Positions 45,485 to 57,672 of a stretch of 64,000 bases of DNA are shown in pieces. The notes beneath the pieces are model-generated. The model was given only the letters and a program-made list of their open reading frames with translations, did no database searches and had not been told where the DNA came from. This DNA comes from Bedellia somnulentella (taxonomy: Eukaryota > Arthropoda > Insecta > Lepidoptera > Bedelliidae), in the NCBI GenBank assembly GCA_963576735.1, contig OY755177.1, positions 3,844,001-3,908,000 on the forward strand. Direction: 5' to 3'. A program made the position numbers and the translations under genes. Positions within the stretch are counted from its first letter, which is position 1; each line of letters begins with the position of its first letter.

Positions 45485-45705
45485 AAGCTGTTAATGTTGA
45501 GGACAAACATACTGAGGAAACCCACATGGCTGTTTTTTATTTAATTATGGGACAGTGTATTCATACAGAGCGGAGATAAGTCTACCCTAAAATGCATTCA
45601 CTTATTACGTGAATGCACTTTCTAAGCAAAATTGTGTACTCCGAACCAGGTGACACAAAACTCTGCCACCCCTTCAGAAAATAAGGGCGTGAACGTTTAA
45701 GTTTT
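45485..45705 (+). repeat. SINE B fragment
   Basis: Lacks the tRNA head. AAACCCACATGGCTG, CGTGAATGCACTTTCTAAGC and GGGCGTGAACGTTTAAG match the body and 3' end. Confidence 0.65.
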
Positions 45706-46619
45706 AGTCTGAGAATAAATTATTTACATTTTAATCATGTTGAAGTTTTATATGGTTGGCATAAAATAATCACCGAAGCGGATCACTTTGACTATAGTCA
45801 ATCTATTAACTAGGGAAATGAAATGAAAAGTTAGTATGTACGACACTAATAAATAGAGTGCCTCGACTGCTCTACAACTTAGTCCAGTCAAAATAGACTA
45901 AATTATGATCCAAGTTTGCATTAATTCCCAACAAGCTGGATTTTTACGTACTTGAATGCATGGGGCAAATAAAACTATGTTCTAATATGTTTTGTGTAAA
46001 TGGTTAACTCGATGATGCATACTAGCCATGTATGAGTGCATATTCGTGTTTTCTATGTTTAAAATAGCCATAATTCGAGAACAGTGCACCGTACAAGAAA
46101 AAGTGTTGAGATATTTTTTGTAGACAATTGTACGATCTACAAACTTTGTTCGAACCATTTTTCGATAACTCTCGTTGTTCCAGAGATATACGCGAAAAAC
46201 GCAAATTTGTGACCTTTGACCTCGAATAAAAAACAACGCACAAGCGGGATCGATGGGGACTTTTGACATATCATTTGTAATGACTAGTGTTGCCCAAACG
46301 CAAGAACAAGACGAGACTTAGCCAGTCTTGGTCTTGGTCTTGCGCCAATACACCTGGTCTTGGTCTTGGTCTTGCGCTCCCAGTCATGGTCTTGGTCTTG
46401 GTCTTGCAGCAAGAGTCTTGCAAGTCTTGCAATTACCTATTAGTCTATTACTATTTATTAAAGTTTACTTTAAATCCTAGAAAAACGTATTAGAATTGGA
46501 ACATTGTGAGCTTGAATGAATATAGCCATAGTAAAGATCAAGCAGATTAATAAATAACTGAAGATTTGATAAGAAATTCGAAAAATCAACTGACCTATAT
46601 GTCGTTTTCCATGGAAGTA

Positions 46620-47020
46620 ACTGGACATACATACATACATACATATAATCACGCCATTAGTTCCCATTGGGGTAGGCAGAGACTATTGATCGCCACTTCG
46701 CACGATCCTGACAAACCTCTCTAGCTTCGTTTACATCCATCAATCTTTTCATACATGCTCTTTTATTCTTCATACTTCGGACGCCAGCCTTTTTGAGCAC
46801 ACTCTCAATTTGGTCCAAGTGTGTTCTCCGTGGTCGTCCTCTACTAACATTACCATCCACACTAGCTCTATAGATCCCTTTTACCAATTTTCTATCATCC
46901 ATCCTCTCTATGTGCCCAAACCATCTCAACATTCCTTTTTCTATCTTTCTTACAATATCATCTTTCACACCACACTTTTCACGAATAACACTATTTCTCA
47001 CTCGGTCACATAATCTAACA
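46620..47020 (-). mobile_element. 5'-truncated RTE-type LINE
   Basis: The - strand frame 47001-46657 encodes the end of a reverse transcriptase: GMLRWFGHIERMDDRKL, then RGRPRRTHLDQIE, then KRLMDVNEAREVCQDRAKWR and SAYPNGN. It closes in a GTGATTATATGTATG repeat tail at 46622-46660. The 'RWFGHVxR...GRPRxxW' ending is typical of RTE-type LINEs. The N-terminal endonuclease and catalytic RT are absent through 5' truncation, not decay; 114 codons remain open. Confidence 0.8.
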
Positions 47021-47099
47021 TTACAAAATTATTTTTTTTTACAAAGTAGCTGGAATTAAAATAATTCCTTTATTTATAGTACGTTTCCTTGCTTTCTAC

Positions 47100-47600
47100 C
47101 GCGCCGCCTCGCCACGTGCCGGCTCTATGATAAGGATGCCGCCGCAAATCAAACAATATTATAAAGCGTGTAAAAAAATTCGAAATTATTTTGCATGAGT
47201 ATACCTACGCTACGCCCTATGGCGGCAATCAAATAGTGTCAAATGTTATGATTTCGGCGTGGCGGCAACGATTGTTTTAGATTTCAAAAGAAGCCGTCGG
47301 CGCGTGTATCATAACCATGTACTTCCGAAAAGCGGCAAATTTCTTTGAGAAGTAAGTACAAAACCTTTGATGCCGCATTATCAAAGTGCCGATGGTTAAA
47401 ACATAACTATGCATGCACTCAGTTTGATTTTAATAATATTTTTATTCGCTATGTTTATGGTATTAGTCGTAATGCGCATAGGTCCAGTTTTTCATATTCT
47501 TTGATACAGTTTTTTGCGTCTCATAGAATTCCTAAGCGTACCTACCTATACACCGAACTGTTACACCTAACTACTCAGTGAAATAGCGCTAAGTCCTAGC
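47100..47600. other. Interior of the hexamer-ended element, unrecognised
   Basis: Includes GCCGCC/GGCGGC-rich bits (47100-47330). No coding similarity recognised. Confidence 0.3.
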
Positions 47601-48166
47601 TGCAAGACGCAAGAGTCTTGCAGGCTATGTCTTGTTCTTGCTCAAGTCTTGCACGGTCAGTCTTGGTCTTGGTCTTGCTAAAAATACGCGGTCTTGTTCT
47701 TGGTCTTGGTCTTGCAAAAACGCAAGAACAAGACCAAGACTGCAAGACCAAGACTGAATTTGGGCAACACTAGTAATGACGTATTCAAGGCCCACACAAA
47801 CACAAATTTGACTGGACTAAACTAGTCTTCCAATAAACCATATTTGCCATGTCACCTGTACTATTAATAATCTCTACTGTATTTGAAGGATTGACTATAC
47901 GATTCTACCTTATGTCACTCAGATTTAATGTAATTTTTTTTTCACTGAAAGAACTGGGACCACATTATATTGGTCTATCTGTCTTTTTCTTACTGACTAT
48001 ATGTGTTAAAAATCATTCAAACTTATCTTATCAAAAATTATGTTCAAATGCACGTAAATAAATTCAATGATATAAAGGGTACAAAGATGTTGAATATATT
48101 AAGACAAAGCGCCCCGCGTGCCACTGGCATAGGCCTCCAGACACGGACGCGAGAGTTCGCAATGTA

Positions 48167-49457
48167 CGAGGGGCATGCCAAAAGAAATTAGATACTCTTT
48201 ACTCATTTTGTTGACACTGGCAAGCTATACACCATCTTATAGGCTGGTTTTTTATTGACATATTTGAATATAGAACACACTTCTTTTATTTATTTTTTAT
48301 TTGAATGAGCATCATTTTTCCGAGAATCTGGCGGGAATTCACTCACTTGCAACAGTGGATCTCAGTCGACGTGATTTTCGCGCTATGATTATTTATGACT
48401 TTAAAAAAGGTTTAAAGCCTCAAGAATGTTTTGAACTTTTGTCTTCTACTTTTGGTGAGTCTGCTTGTTCCCGAACAACAGTATTCAATTGGTTTGCTGA
48501 ATTTAAAAGAGGACGGGGATGAAGCGAAGACAGGACGGCCGCCAACCGCGGTCACGCAAGAAAACGTTCGTGCAGTCGAAAAACTTATTCGCGAAAACCG
48601 ACCTAGGAATTGGATCAGCAACAATGCAAACCATAATTCAAGACCACCTTTCTCTCCGTAAACGTTGTTCGAGATGGGTGCCGCACAAACTTACCGATGA
48701 GCAGAAAGACCGTCGGGTGGATTGGTGCCTACTCATGATAGATAAATTCAACGGAGGCGAGAAAAAAAACGTATATGATATACTGACTGGTGACGAAACA
48801 TGGCTGGCATATAACTATGATCCCGAATCAAAGCGACAGTCGACTGTAGGGTGCTTTGAAGACGAGCCAACTCCAACTAAATGTCGCCGTGCACGAAGCG
48901 CACAGAAACAAATGGTCGCCTCGTTTTTCTGCAAAACGGGTCATATTGCTACTGTTGTGCTAGAGAATGAAAGAACGGTTAACTCCGAACGGTATGTGAC
49001 AGTTTGTGCTCCAACAGTAATATCAGCTTGGTGTGACAAGCGACCAAAGTCAGGAATCCGGCACCTTCTCTGGCACCACGACAATGTGGCGCCGCACACG
49101 TCTGCCAGAACACTAGACTTTTTCGACTCAAAAAATGTGTCAATTCTCCATAACCTGCCATATTCCCCTGACCTAGCGCCTTCTGATTTTTACTTGTTTC
49201 CAAAAATCAAAGTAAAACTAAAGGGGAAGAGGTTTGAAAGCAAAGAAGATGCGCTGGTTGCCTATAATTTCGGGAGAGAGGGGAGGGAGATTTCTGAGGT
49301 ATCTAAAGAAGAGTGGTCACAGGTATTTTCCAATTGGTTCAGACGTATGGAAAAGTGTATACGTGCTCAGGGTGAATATTTTGAAAAGATCGATACTTGT
49401 AAGAAAGAATCAATTTTATATTTTTTTAGTATCTAGTTTCTTTTGGCATGCCTCTCG
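48167..49457 (+). mobile_element. mariner copy 1, decayed transposase
   Basis: Flanked by TA (48165-48166 and 49458-49459). The inverted repeats CGAGGGGCATGCCAAAAGAA and the complement of TTCTTTTGGCATGCCTCTCG extend about 30 bp. At 1291 bp it is a normal mariner length. Confidence 0.9.
48355..49436 (+). pseudogene. mariner transposase, copy 1
   Basis: The start codon is lost: GTG GAT CTC stands where copy 2 has ATG GAG CTC. The N-terminal helix-turn-helix region reads LSRRDFRAMIIYDFKKGL. Two frameshifts follow near 48510 and 48560-48600. From 48600 the frame is open: WVPHKLTDEQ, first Asp in TGDETW, second in WHHDNVAPHTSART and third in PYSPDLAPSDFYLFP. The last two are 34 residues apart, the D,D34D signature of mariner. 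An insertion (FGREGREIS) near the C-terminus is absent from copy 2. Non-functional. Confidence 0.88.
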
Positions 49458-49924
49458 TATGACATAAGCCTCCCGCTTGATCACCTTGTTAGGGCTCCTT
49501 TCTCCCTCTATCCGATTTAGCTTAGGTACACTCCTTTGCCCCGCCAGGGTGACCCTCAGCTGCCCAGCACACATAAAGTCAAGTTGAAGCCGCATAGGCC
49601 ACAGTCAGACAGACAGGGCCAGCAGCAACGAATCCTTTCGAAAAACAAAACTGATATTTTAAAGAGGGTGACTCTCAGTGTCCTTCTTTCACAGAAAATT
49701 TCCAAAAGTATTATTAATTTATTACGTATTTATTTAGTCAGCTATTGAAACTATACTGTTCAACGATTATTGTGCAAAAATGCAAAAATGTTGGTTAATC
49801 AATAATAGAGGGATAACCATACAATACAACAAACAAAATATTTTTAAAAAGCCAGGGTCTTACCATTCAGTTTGTAAAGTTGGACTTGCTACTCCTGTAA
49901 TATATACCATAACATAACATAATA

Positions 49925-50215
49925 TATCCTTATTACTAGTGTACGGTAAACCGTTCGCCTCATAAAAGGAGGTCTTGGGTCCGATTCCTGGGGGCTTATA
50001 TGACAAATTAAATGTATTTGATACAACATATTTTGAAGGATATTGCAGGCTAGAATCATCTGTTTATCCGAAAATGAAGATGTTTCCGTGCTTCGAAGGG
50101 CACGTTATTTCGTCGATTCCGGCTATCCCTCGTTCTATGGCAGCAGTTGTTAGTCTGCCAACCCGCACTACACCAGCGAGGTTTACTATGGTCTAATATA
50201 ATCAATAGAGACCGA
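49925..50215 (+). repeat. tRNA-derived SINE (Metulj-like)
   Basis: A tRNA-like head with B-box-like GGTCTTGGGTCCGATTCCTG (49971-49990) is followed by GTTTCCGTGCTTCGAAGGGC ACGTTATTTCG, resembling the GTGCTTCGGAGGGCACGTTA motif of Metulj-type SINEs of Lepidoptera, and by GCAACCCGCACTAC-like text. One copy only in this window; diverged. Confidence 0.6.
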
Positions 50216-50740
50216 ATTATGTATATGTACCATCCTATTCAGGGTTAAGGGCACACATATGGACTGTTATGATGCTTAATTTTAATTCTTGCCATATGAG
50301 AGACTTTTATCAGTTTTGATGAAAAATATTGTGAGATAAAGGATTGTTGGATCTCTAATCAATTCGACGATCATTGTATTAATATACACCTTAGAAACCA
50401 TACCCAAATATCGTCTTGTACGACCTTCACGTTCAACTTAAATGGCTTTCCTAAACAGATACGACCCGGTAATTCTGTTTTACAAGTACAAATATAGCGA
50501 AAGTTTGTACAAACATAGAAATCGTTGGTTCTATCTCTCATTCTTTATCTGCACGCAGTCCGACCGCAAAGTGATCAACTCCAATCAATCAGCAAGCGCA
50601 CAGATAACTACTTCCTTTGCAACTTAAGTTGCCAGGCGAGAGTATTCTTACCATTAAGAATATACTAGTAACTAAATCCTAAATCGATTCGAAAACTTAT
50701 AGCTGAATCTTAGAAATGAACTCTCCCAGCACCTTTTAGT

Positions 50741-50990
50741 ACATACATACATATACTCACGGCCATAAATCCCAAAAAGAAATAGCCAGAGCTTTAAAGC
50801 TAGAAACTCCTCAGCCACATTTAGAAGTTGATAGGTGACCAGATGGTAGAAATAAAGTATCATTGTTGATGGGTCTCCACATCCACATATGCCAAAAACC
50901 ACCCAAAAAAGGCCCATACCCTTAGTCGCCTTTTACGACACCCTTAGGTAGAAAGGGATAGTTACATTCTATGCCGGCACTACACAGCAC
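50741..50990 (-). repeat. Repeat A copy
   Basis: CATACATACATATACTCACG at the left, ATGGGTCTCCACATCCACAT in the middle (a diverged central block), GCCGGCACTACACAGCAC at the right. Closest to the 820-1035 subfamily (AGATGGTAGAAATAAAGTAT). Confidence 0.8.
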
Positions 50991-51599
50991 CTTTAAGTAG
51001 TGAGGGGAAAACAGAAGAAAGCTTAATGATTTAAAGTTCGCTTGATTATGAAACGATATGATAAGGTTCTCCTCATTAAGCATAAGCGACTTCTCATTCG
51101 AATGTAATTATATATTAGTCTGCGCATATTAATCAAATTTAACTAGCATAACATAATTTAATATAAGAATCAAGCAGAATTCTTAATTATATTCTAACTC
51201 TAAGTATCCAACTCTAAGTATATCCGGCAAATAAATATAAGTTGCATTTTGATTAGCCCTATAATGTTTCCGATCATCAGTTTTGCGTTAATTTTCACGA
51301 GTGCATGTAGCAACCCAAGCAACAGCTGTGAAACCACTCAACCTGCCACGACTACAATCAAACCAAACTGTGATTAAATGCCTCTTAATTACCGGTAATT
51401 GTGACCCATCAGCTGTTGATGGAAAGCGGTGAAAACGCTCCCGGAAGACTTGCTAATTGCTTCTTGTCAATGAAAAATGTATCAGTCGACCAAGCATTAC
51501 AAGCTTTTTGGGTGGAAATAGATATACTCGTCGTGGGTTTAAAATACACGGTGTGTTTTTCGGAGATAGGAGGGGTTTTATTGTGACGCATTGTAGGTA

Positions 51600-51745
51600 T
51601 TCCTCACACAACGTGGACCGAAAATTTGATGGAAATCGCGAGAAGCCGATAGATGAGGGCAGCACTGGACCGGTCGTTGTGGAAATCTTTGGGAGAGGCC
51701 TATGTCCAGCATTGGCTGAATAATGATGATAATGATAATGATATT
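51600..51745 (+). pseudogene. LINE reverse-transcriptase C-terminal relic with GAT-rich tail
   Basis: One + frame reads AALDRSLWKSLGEAYVQHWL, the usual end of RTE/Jockey-type ORFs, then an (ATGATA)n-like tail TGATGATAATGATAATGATA. 5'-truncated. Confidence 0.65.
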
Positions 51746-52569
51746 ATATAATATTGGGGAACGCGCCAACTTTGCACCAGACGTGTTATATTTCAAATAT
51801 AAAAAATTCTTCAATCACTCAATTTCACACTTCAATCAATTTATAGTATTGATATTGGAAATACACAAACAAATATTTCATCTTTAGAAGTATATATAGA
51901 AGAAAAGCTTTTAAAGCAAGTACAGCAAACAATATGGGTTTGCAGTCATAAAACACTTGTTTGGTCTTATTAGAGTCTAGATCTGAACCCCTTGCTGAAA
52001 ATGTATAACATACTGTCTCATTTTCAATATCTTGTATTTATAGTGCCGGCTTTGAATTATATTACCTCATTTCTTCGGCAACTTTGGATAATAAAATCTT
52101 TTGGATAAAAATAATAATCTTTTTAAGTGGGTCTTGGTGATAATGGTGGGAGATCAATCTTTGCTTGCATGCTCTATTTTATAATCCCTTACTTCCTTAA
52201 TCGAAAAATGCTGACAAATTTTCATTTTTATACCCTTGGCCACCACCTGATATAGGAATTTTAAGCCGAGAGTATAGAAAGGTAGTATAGTATTATTAGA
52301 CTCGCTTAGAGCTGAATCATAGCTAAATGGCTATAAACCTTGCTAAAGCTGTACATCTAACTCTGTCATTGTATGGGTATACAATGACAGAGTTGGACAG
52401 CTATACGTTAATACATACACATTCATACGAGGGGCATGCCAATAGAAGTTTGATATTCTTTTCTCATTTAATTGACACTGGCAAGCTATACACCATCTTA
52501 TAGGCTGGTTTTTTACTGACATATTTGAATATAGAACACACTTCTTTTATTTATTTTTTATTTGAATGA

Positions 52570-53062
52570 GAATAGAATAGAATAGAATAACTCTTTATTG
52601 TACATCAAACACAAATTTACAAAAGAAATTATCATACAGTTTACAGTGAGGTACAATCGGCGGTCTTATCGCTAAAAGCGATCTCTTCCAGACAACCTTT
52701 GGAAGGTGAGATCGGTAAACTAGTTATCTAGGTAGATGCACAAAACAAGCTTACTTTAAAACTAACTTATTTAATTGAAATAATAAATAATAACACAAAT
52801 TACACACATATGAACACACATACATACATAACTACATACTTTTATATATACAAGTAATACAAATACCTAAATAAAATACACAAATACGTTTTAGAAATAT
52901 AATTAATACATATAATTTAAAAAGCAACAGTATTACAGCGCTTCAGTGAGATAGTGTTGTTTCACCAGATCCTTGAACACATTAAGTGATTTAGCCAATC
53001 GCACCTCCACAGGAAGTGCGTTCCACAATTGCACAGCGTGTACAGAAAAAGAGGAGCCATAG
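52570..53062 (-). mobile_element. 5'-truncated LINE inserted in mariner copy 2
   Basis: Flanked by AATGAG (52564-52569 and right after 53062). On the - strand it encodes SFSVHAVQLWNALPVEVRLA, then KSLNVFKDLVKQHYLTEAL and a stop, a typical LINE ORF2 end. A 3' region with AATAAAGAG and a (TATTC)n tail follows. The GAATAGAATAGAATAG stretch on the + strand is that tail. Confidence 0.85.
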
Positions 53063-53109
53063 AATGAGCATCATTTTTCCGAGAATATGGTGGGAATTCA
53101 CTTGCAACA

Positions 53110-54160
53110 ATGGAGCTCAGTCGACGTGATTTTCGCGCTATGATTTATTATGACTTTAAAAAGGTTTAAAGCCTCAAGTATGTTTTGAACTTTTGGCTTC
53201 TACTTTTGGTGAGTCTGCTTATTCACGAGCAACTGAATTCAATTGGTTTGCTGAATTTAAATGAGGACGGGGATGTCTCGAAGATGAAGCGAAGACTCCT
53301 GTCCCATCGGCCGCCAACCGCGGTCACGCAAGAAAACGTTCGTGCAGTCGAAAAACTTATTCGCGAAAACCGACGAATTACATATGTAGAGCCAGAGCGA
53401 GAACTAGTAATTGGATCAGCAGCAATGCAAAAACCACCTTTCTCTCGAGATGGGTGCCGCACAAACTTACCGATGCGCAGAAAGACCGTCGTCGGGTGGA
53501 TTGGTGCCTATTCATGATAGATAAATTCAACGGAGGCGAGAAAAAAACGTAGATGATATACTGACTGGTGACGAAACATGGCTATATCTAACTATGATCC
53601 CGAATCAAAGCGACAGTCGACTGTATGGTTCTTTGAAGACGAGCCAACTCCAACGAAATGTCTCCGTGCACGAAGCACACAGAAACAAATGGTCGCCTCG
53701 TTTATCTCCAAAACGGGTCATATTGCTACTGTTGTCCTAGAGAATGAAAGAACGGTGAACTCCGAATGGTATGTGACAGATTGTGCTCCAACATTAATAT
53801 CAGCTTGGTGTGACAAGCGACCGAAGTCAGGAATCCGGCACCACGACAATGCGGCGCCGCACACGTCTGCCAGAACACTAGACTTTTTCAACTCGAAAGA
53901 TGTGTCAATTCTCCCTCACCCGCCATATTCCCCTGACCTAGCGCCTTGTGATTTTTACTTGTTTCCAAAAAACGGAAAAACTAAAGGGGAAGAGGTTTGA
54001 AAGCAAAGAAGATGCGCTGGTTGCCTATAATTTCGAGATTTCTGAGGTATCTAAAGAATAGTGGTCACAGGTATTTTCCAATTGGTTCAGACGTATGGAA
54101 AAGTGTATACGTTCTCAGGGTGAATACTTTGATAAGATCGATACTTGTAATAAAGAATAA
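53110..54160 (+). pseudogene. mariner transposase, copy 2
   Basis: Keeps the ATG (MELSRRDFRAMI) that copy 1 lost. It has many small deletions: a short gap after NRRITYVEPERELVIGSAAM, loss of several codons before TGDETW, and loss of the LLW before HHDN. Asp motifs remain: GDETW, HHDNAAPH and PYSPDLAPCDFYLFP. A TAG follows VSKE near 54058. Non-functional; the copies decayed independently. Confidence 0.85.
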
Positions 54161-54205
54161 ATTTTATAATTTTTGAGTATCTAGTTTCTTTTGGCATGCC
54201 CCTCG

Positions 54206-54440
54206 TACATATACGCACGGCTATATATCCCTGAAAGGGGTAGCCAGAGCTTCAAAATCAGATATTCTTCAGCCACTTAAGGAAGTTGAGCGGAGAAAAG
54301 ATTGTACAATAAATGTTATTGGTGATGGGTCTCCAACTGCATCGCCCAAAAACACTTAAAAAGCCCCAATACCCTAAGTCATCTCTTACGTACACCCGCG
54401 GGAAGAAATGGGGTAGGGATATTCTAAGCCGGCACAGCTG
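54206..54440 (-). repeat. Repeat A copy
   Basis: Begins ACATATACGCACGGCTATAT and ends GATATTCTAAGCCGGCACAG. It lies directly next to the mariner. Confidence 0.82.
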
Positions 54441-54784
54441 GGTTTAAATGGTTAAATAATATATTGCATTACATAGTAGGTTTACTCTGTTAAGGCTTTT
54501 TCCGTAAACATTTTGTATACTATATGTATGCGCAATTCACTGCCAAATGATAGTGGTATTGAATGTAAAATAATATTGAATGTTGCTAACAATAGAAAGT
54601 AACTTGCTTGCAATTGAAACAAAACCTATGGTTATTTATCCATATCAAGTTTCCATTCAATAGAGGTTGAAATATCTCGTGTATAAGTAATGAAGCTAAA
54701 AATCAGAAGGGGAATACTCAAGACCTTGTCACTCCCGCAGTATAGACGGTCGGTGATACTATGAAATGCGGGCATTTATCTGAT

Positions 54785-54900
54785 TCTTTATTTCTACCAT
54801 CTGGTCCCCTATCAACTTCCAAATTTGGCTGAGGTGTTTCCAGCTATAAAGCTCTGGCTACCTCTTTATGGGATTTATGGCCGTGAGTATACTATATACT
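54785..54900 (+). repeat. Repeat A 3' fragment
   Basis: CCATCTGGTCCCCTATCAAC to GGATTTATGGCCGTGAGTAT on the + strand, 345 bp from an opposite-strand copy. It belongs to the 50741 subfamily. Confidence 0.7.
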
Positions 54901-57300
54901 CTAAATTTTGTGTCAAGTCAGAATATGATGTTCAAATGAACTTTTAAACTTAATGAAAATAACTTTTTAGTTTTTTTACTACAACAATAAATAAAATGCC
55001 TCCATTGTTTCACATCTAGTCTTCCAAACATTTAATAAACAGGAGGTCAACTATACTTTTTATTATTTGCAACATCTTATTAACTTGTGACATGTAAATA
55101 ATCAAATTAAATTTAATAAAAATCTTGGCCAACTTGAGTGGTACAACTAAATCAGTGTAAAGATCAGTAATCACAACTCTACTTCAGAACTGGTCAGGTT
55201 CCAGTCACATCGCTCATTAATTACTTAAATAGTCCCATTTTCTTACTACGGATGTTTGCGACCGTATATTGCATTGCAAGTAGCAAAATCGCCGTTCTAG
55301 AGAACTATAAATTTGTGATATCGACTACGACAATTTTGTAACTTACATTGACGGTCTTAACTCACAAAATATAAATAATCAAGTGGTCTTACATAAAACA
55401 ACCACAGGAAGTAATAGAGTGTGAATGGTTTGATATTCTCAGCTTTGCTACTACACAGACCAAGTTAGTAAAATAAAATAATAGCGTAAGTATATATATT
55501 GTTTAAAAATATAAAAGTTTACCAGTAATCTAAGGAGATGATTTTCCAGCCGAACGCGTGTCGAGGCAGTGAGAGTGGAGGAGGTCGATGGCTGGCCGGC
55601 ACGCCAACTTCGAAATCAGCATTGGACAGTGCACACTGACTTGACACGATATTATGTACAGGGTGATTTGCGAACAATTTTTAGCATTAGGCATTTCTAA
55701 TTCTAAAAAAATATACTTAGTTATAAATGGTTTCAGAATAATATTATTCCATTTCTTTCTATTGGGCTTTTTTGAAAACAGGCGAAGGGCTTTTTTGAAA
55801 AACGACTAAGAATGGTGAATTAGGGAATTAACTATCAGTTTTCCTCACAATGACTGAATAAGTCCATAGACCCTAGTCTTCTCGCATGATATCCGCAGAA
55901 AGTTACGGAGAAGTATTAGCCTTAGGTAACGCTGCCTTTTACTTTATAGATAGTAATCTTGATTAAGATAAGGACTTTGCATTCCGGTACTGATGTTAGT
56001 CAGGGTTATTTATTTATTATGTATGTAGACTGTCTCAAAATCCATAATCAGACAGATAACAGGCTGTTAAGTAATATAAATCTTACTCTCTGTTTTTTTA
56101 TCGTAATATAGAATAAATAAACCGTTAATTGTACCTCTCCTTAAAAATAAAGGTCTCTCACTCTTTGGAACTATCCACCTCAACAATAAAATAAATTTAA
56201 ATTTAATAAACCCAATAAATAAATACAGCATCTGCCTGTATATAAATAAACAAACGTGTCGTCGACAAATAACAAAATTAGCTCAACTTTTGTGTAATCG
56301 TTAAAGTTGAATAACTCAGTAACATCAAATACTATTCATCTTGCCAGTAAAACGATTGACAGCGTGAATTCTTTACAATATCAATAAAAACAATACAAAA
56401 ACAATTGAGTGCCGGTAACTGATAGTTTTTGTGCAATTTTGCTGAACATGAGGTTTTCACGTGATGTTCAGAATTAATTAGACTACGCTTTGTTAGTAAT
56501 TTTCGTAGCTGAAATGCGTAGTTTATTTTCTTATTCAAATACAGTAATGTGAGATGGATGATTATATTTTGTAGACAAAGAATGAAACTAAACGAAACTT
56601 TAAAAAAAATCTCGTTCTCTGAAATGAGTATAATACTCCTTCTAAACTATGTGAGTATATGTGAAGGGTACGGCTATAAACGGACATAAATACAGGTGCT
56701 GGTATTTCAGTGATATTAAGATGATTCTTAAGTTAACCTACGTAACCTACCCATGTTTGTTTCTTTGTCTAATGATTCAACTTTTATTTTGGAGATGCTT
56801 ACTGAAAGAGATAGTTTCAGTTCTATCTATGCTTCTACATATACCAAAAAATAATTGGTTTTTAATTTTTTCTTATAGTTTCAAGAAGCATTATTGAATT
56901 GGTCGTGAAGTTAGGTTAGAACGAAAGGTCTGGTAGGTATTTGACCAAATTTATTGGGTAGAAAAACCAGCATGGCTAAAATACCAAACTATTTTCAAAC
57001 TGGTAGCCATTGTTCAAATGACATATCATTAAAATCTCCTGCAACACTTCAGTATTGTTCTTTTCTTGAGGTAACTAGGGTTAACTTTATCTGCGTTTTA
57101 TCCTTATGTATATTTATATCAATAGGCATAGCGTAGATACGGTCATGGAAGGGAAGCTGCTGCCGGTTAGAATAACGGTAGTTGGATGGTAAACTATTAT
57201 TCTAGCAAGGTCCATAACTTGTGATGCTTTCTATAAGACCTAAGAAACGAATAAAAAATAAAATTTGTTTTCTCTGCACCATTTACATAATAAATATAAT
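54901..57300. other. Intergenic DNA, no gene recognised
   Basis: A GC-richer patch at 55540-55640 (CGAACGCGTGTCGAGGCAGT, GGCTGGCCGGCACGCC) could be a promoter or untranslated exon. On the - strand it has a TCAGT-type initiator and later a CTG|GTAAAC donor-like site; this is speculative. The rest is AT-rich. Confidence 0.35.
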
Positions 57301-57672
57301 AACATAACATAACATAAACGTTCACGCCGTTCATCCCCGAAGGGGTTGGCAGAGGTACCAATACTCCTGAACTCACATGGCAAGCGCCATCTAGTTTCCA
57401 GAGAAGGTACCCACGTTTTGCTTAGACAGTGTACTCACGTGATAGGGGGCAGGCCTATCGCCGTTTTGTACGAATACACTGTCACATGACTAAGTACAAC
57501 TCAGCCATGTGGGTTTCCTCACGATGTTTTCCCTCACCGTTAGCAACCATGATAAATTAACCACACATATGACTTTAGAAAAGACAAATTGGTGTAGGTT
57601 CGTCCCAGGATTGGAACTCACGCCCTTCTGTTTTTTGGGCGGGTGTTCTACCCACTGGACTATCATGTCGCT
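57301..57672 (-). repeat. SINE B copy
   Basis: Full-length, reverse orientation, with an (ATAAC)n tail at the left and tRNA head complement CTACCCACTGGACTATCATG at the right. Nearly identical to the 7718-8101 copy, so one source element was active recently. Confidence 0.88.

Larger units (their letters stand above)
46283..47774. mobile_element. Non-autonomous DNA element with hexamer-repeat ends
   Basis: ACTAGTGTTGCCCAAA at 46283 is matched by its reverse complement ending at 47774. Inside each end are arrays of TCTTGG/CTTGGT repeats (46320-46430 and 47600-47755), with CGCAAGAACAAGAC near both termini. Because CTAG and TA are palindromic, the duplication may be AATG, CTAG or TA; this cannot be settled here. 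No transposase. An RTE-type LINE is nested inside. Confidence 0.7.
52428..54205 (+). mobile_element. mariner copy 2 with a nested LINE insertion
   Basis: TA at 52426-52427 and 54206-54207. The ends CGAGGGGCATGCCAATAGAA and TTTGGCATGCCCCTCG are nearly identical to copy 1. Without the ~495 bp insertion the length is ~1.28 kb. A repeat A copy starts directly at its right TA. Confidence 0.9.

Noticed and set aside
46287..46430. CTTGGT hexamer array as a telomere-like repeat or CRISPR
   Set aside because: Insect telomeres use TTAGG, and the array is mirrored within defined inverted repeats, so it belongs to a transposon.
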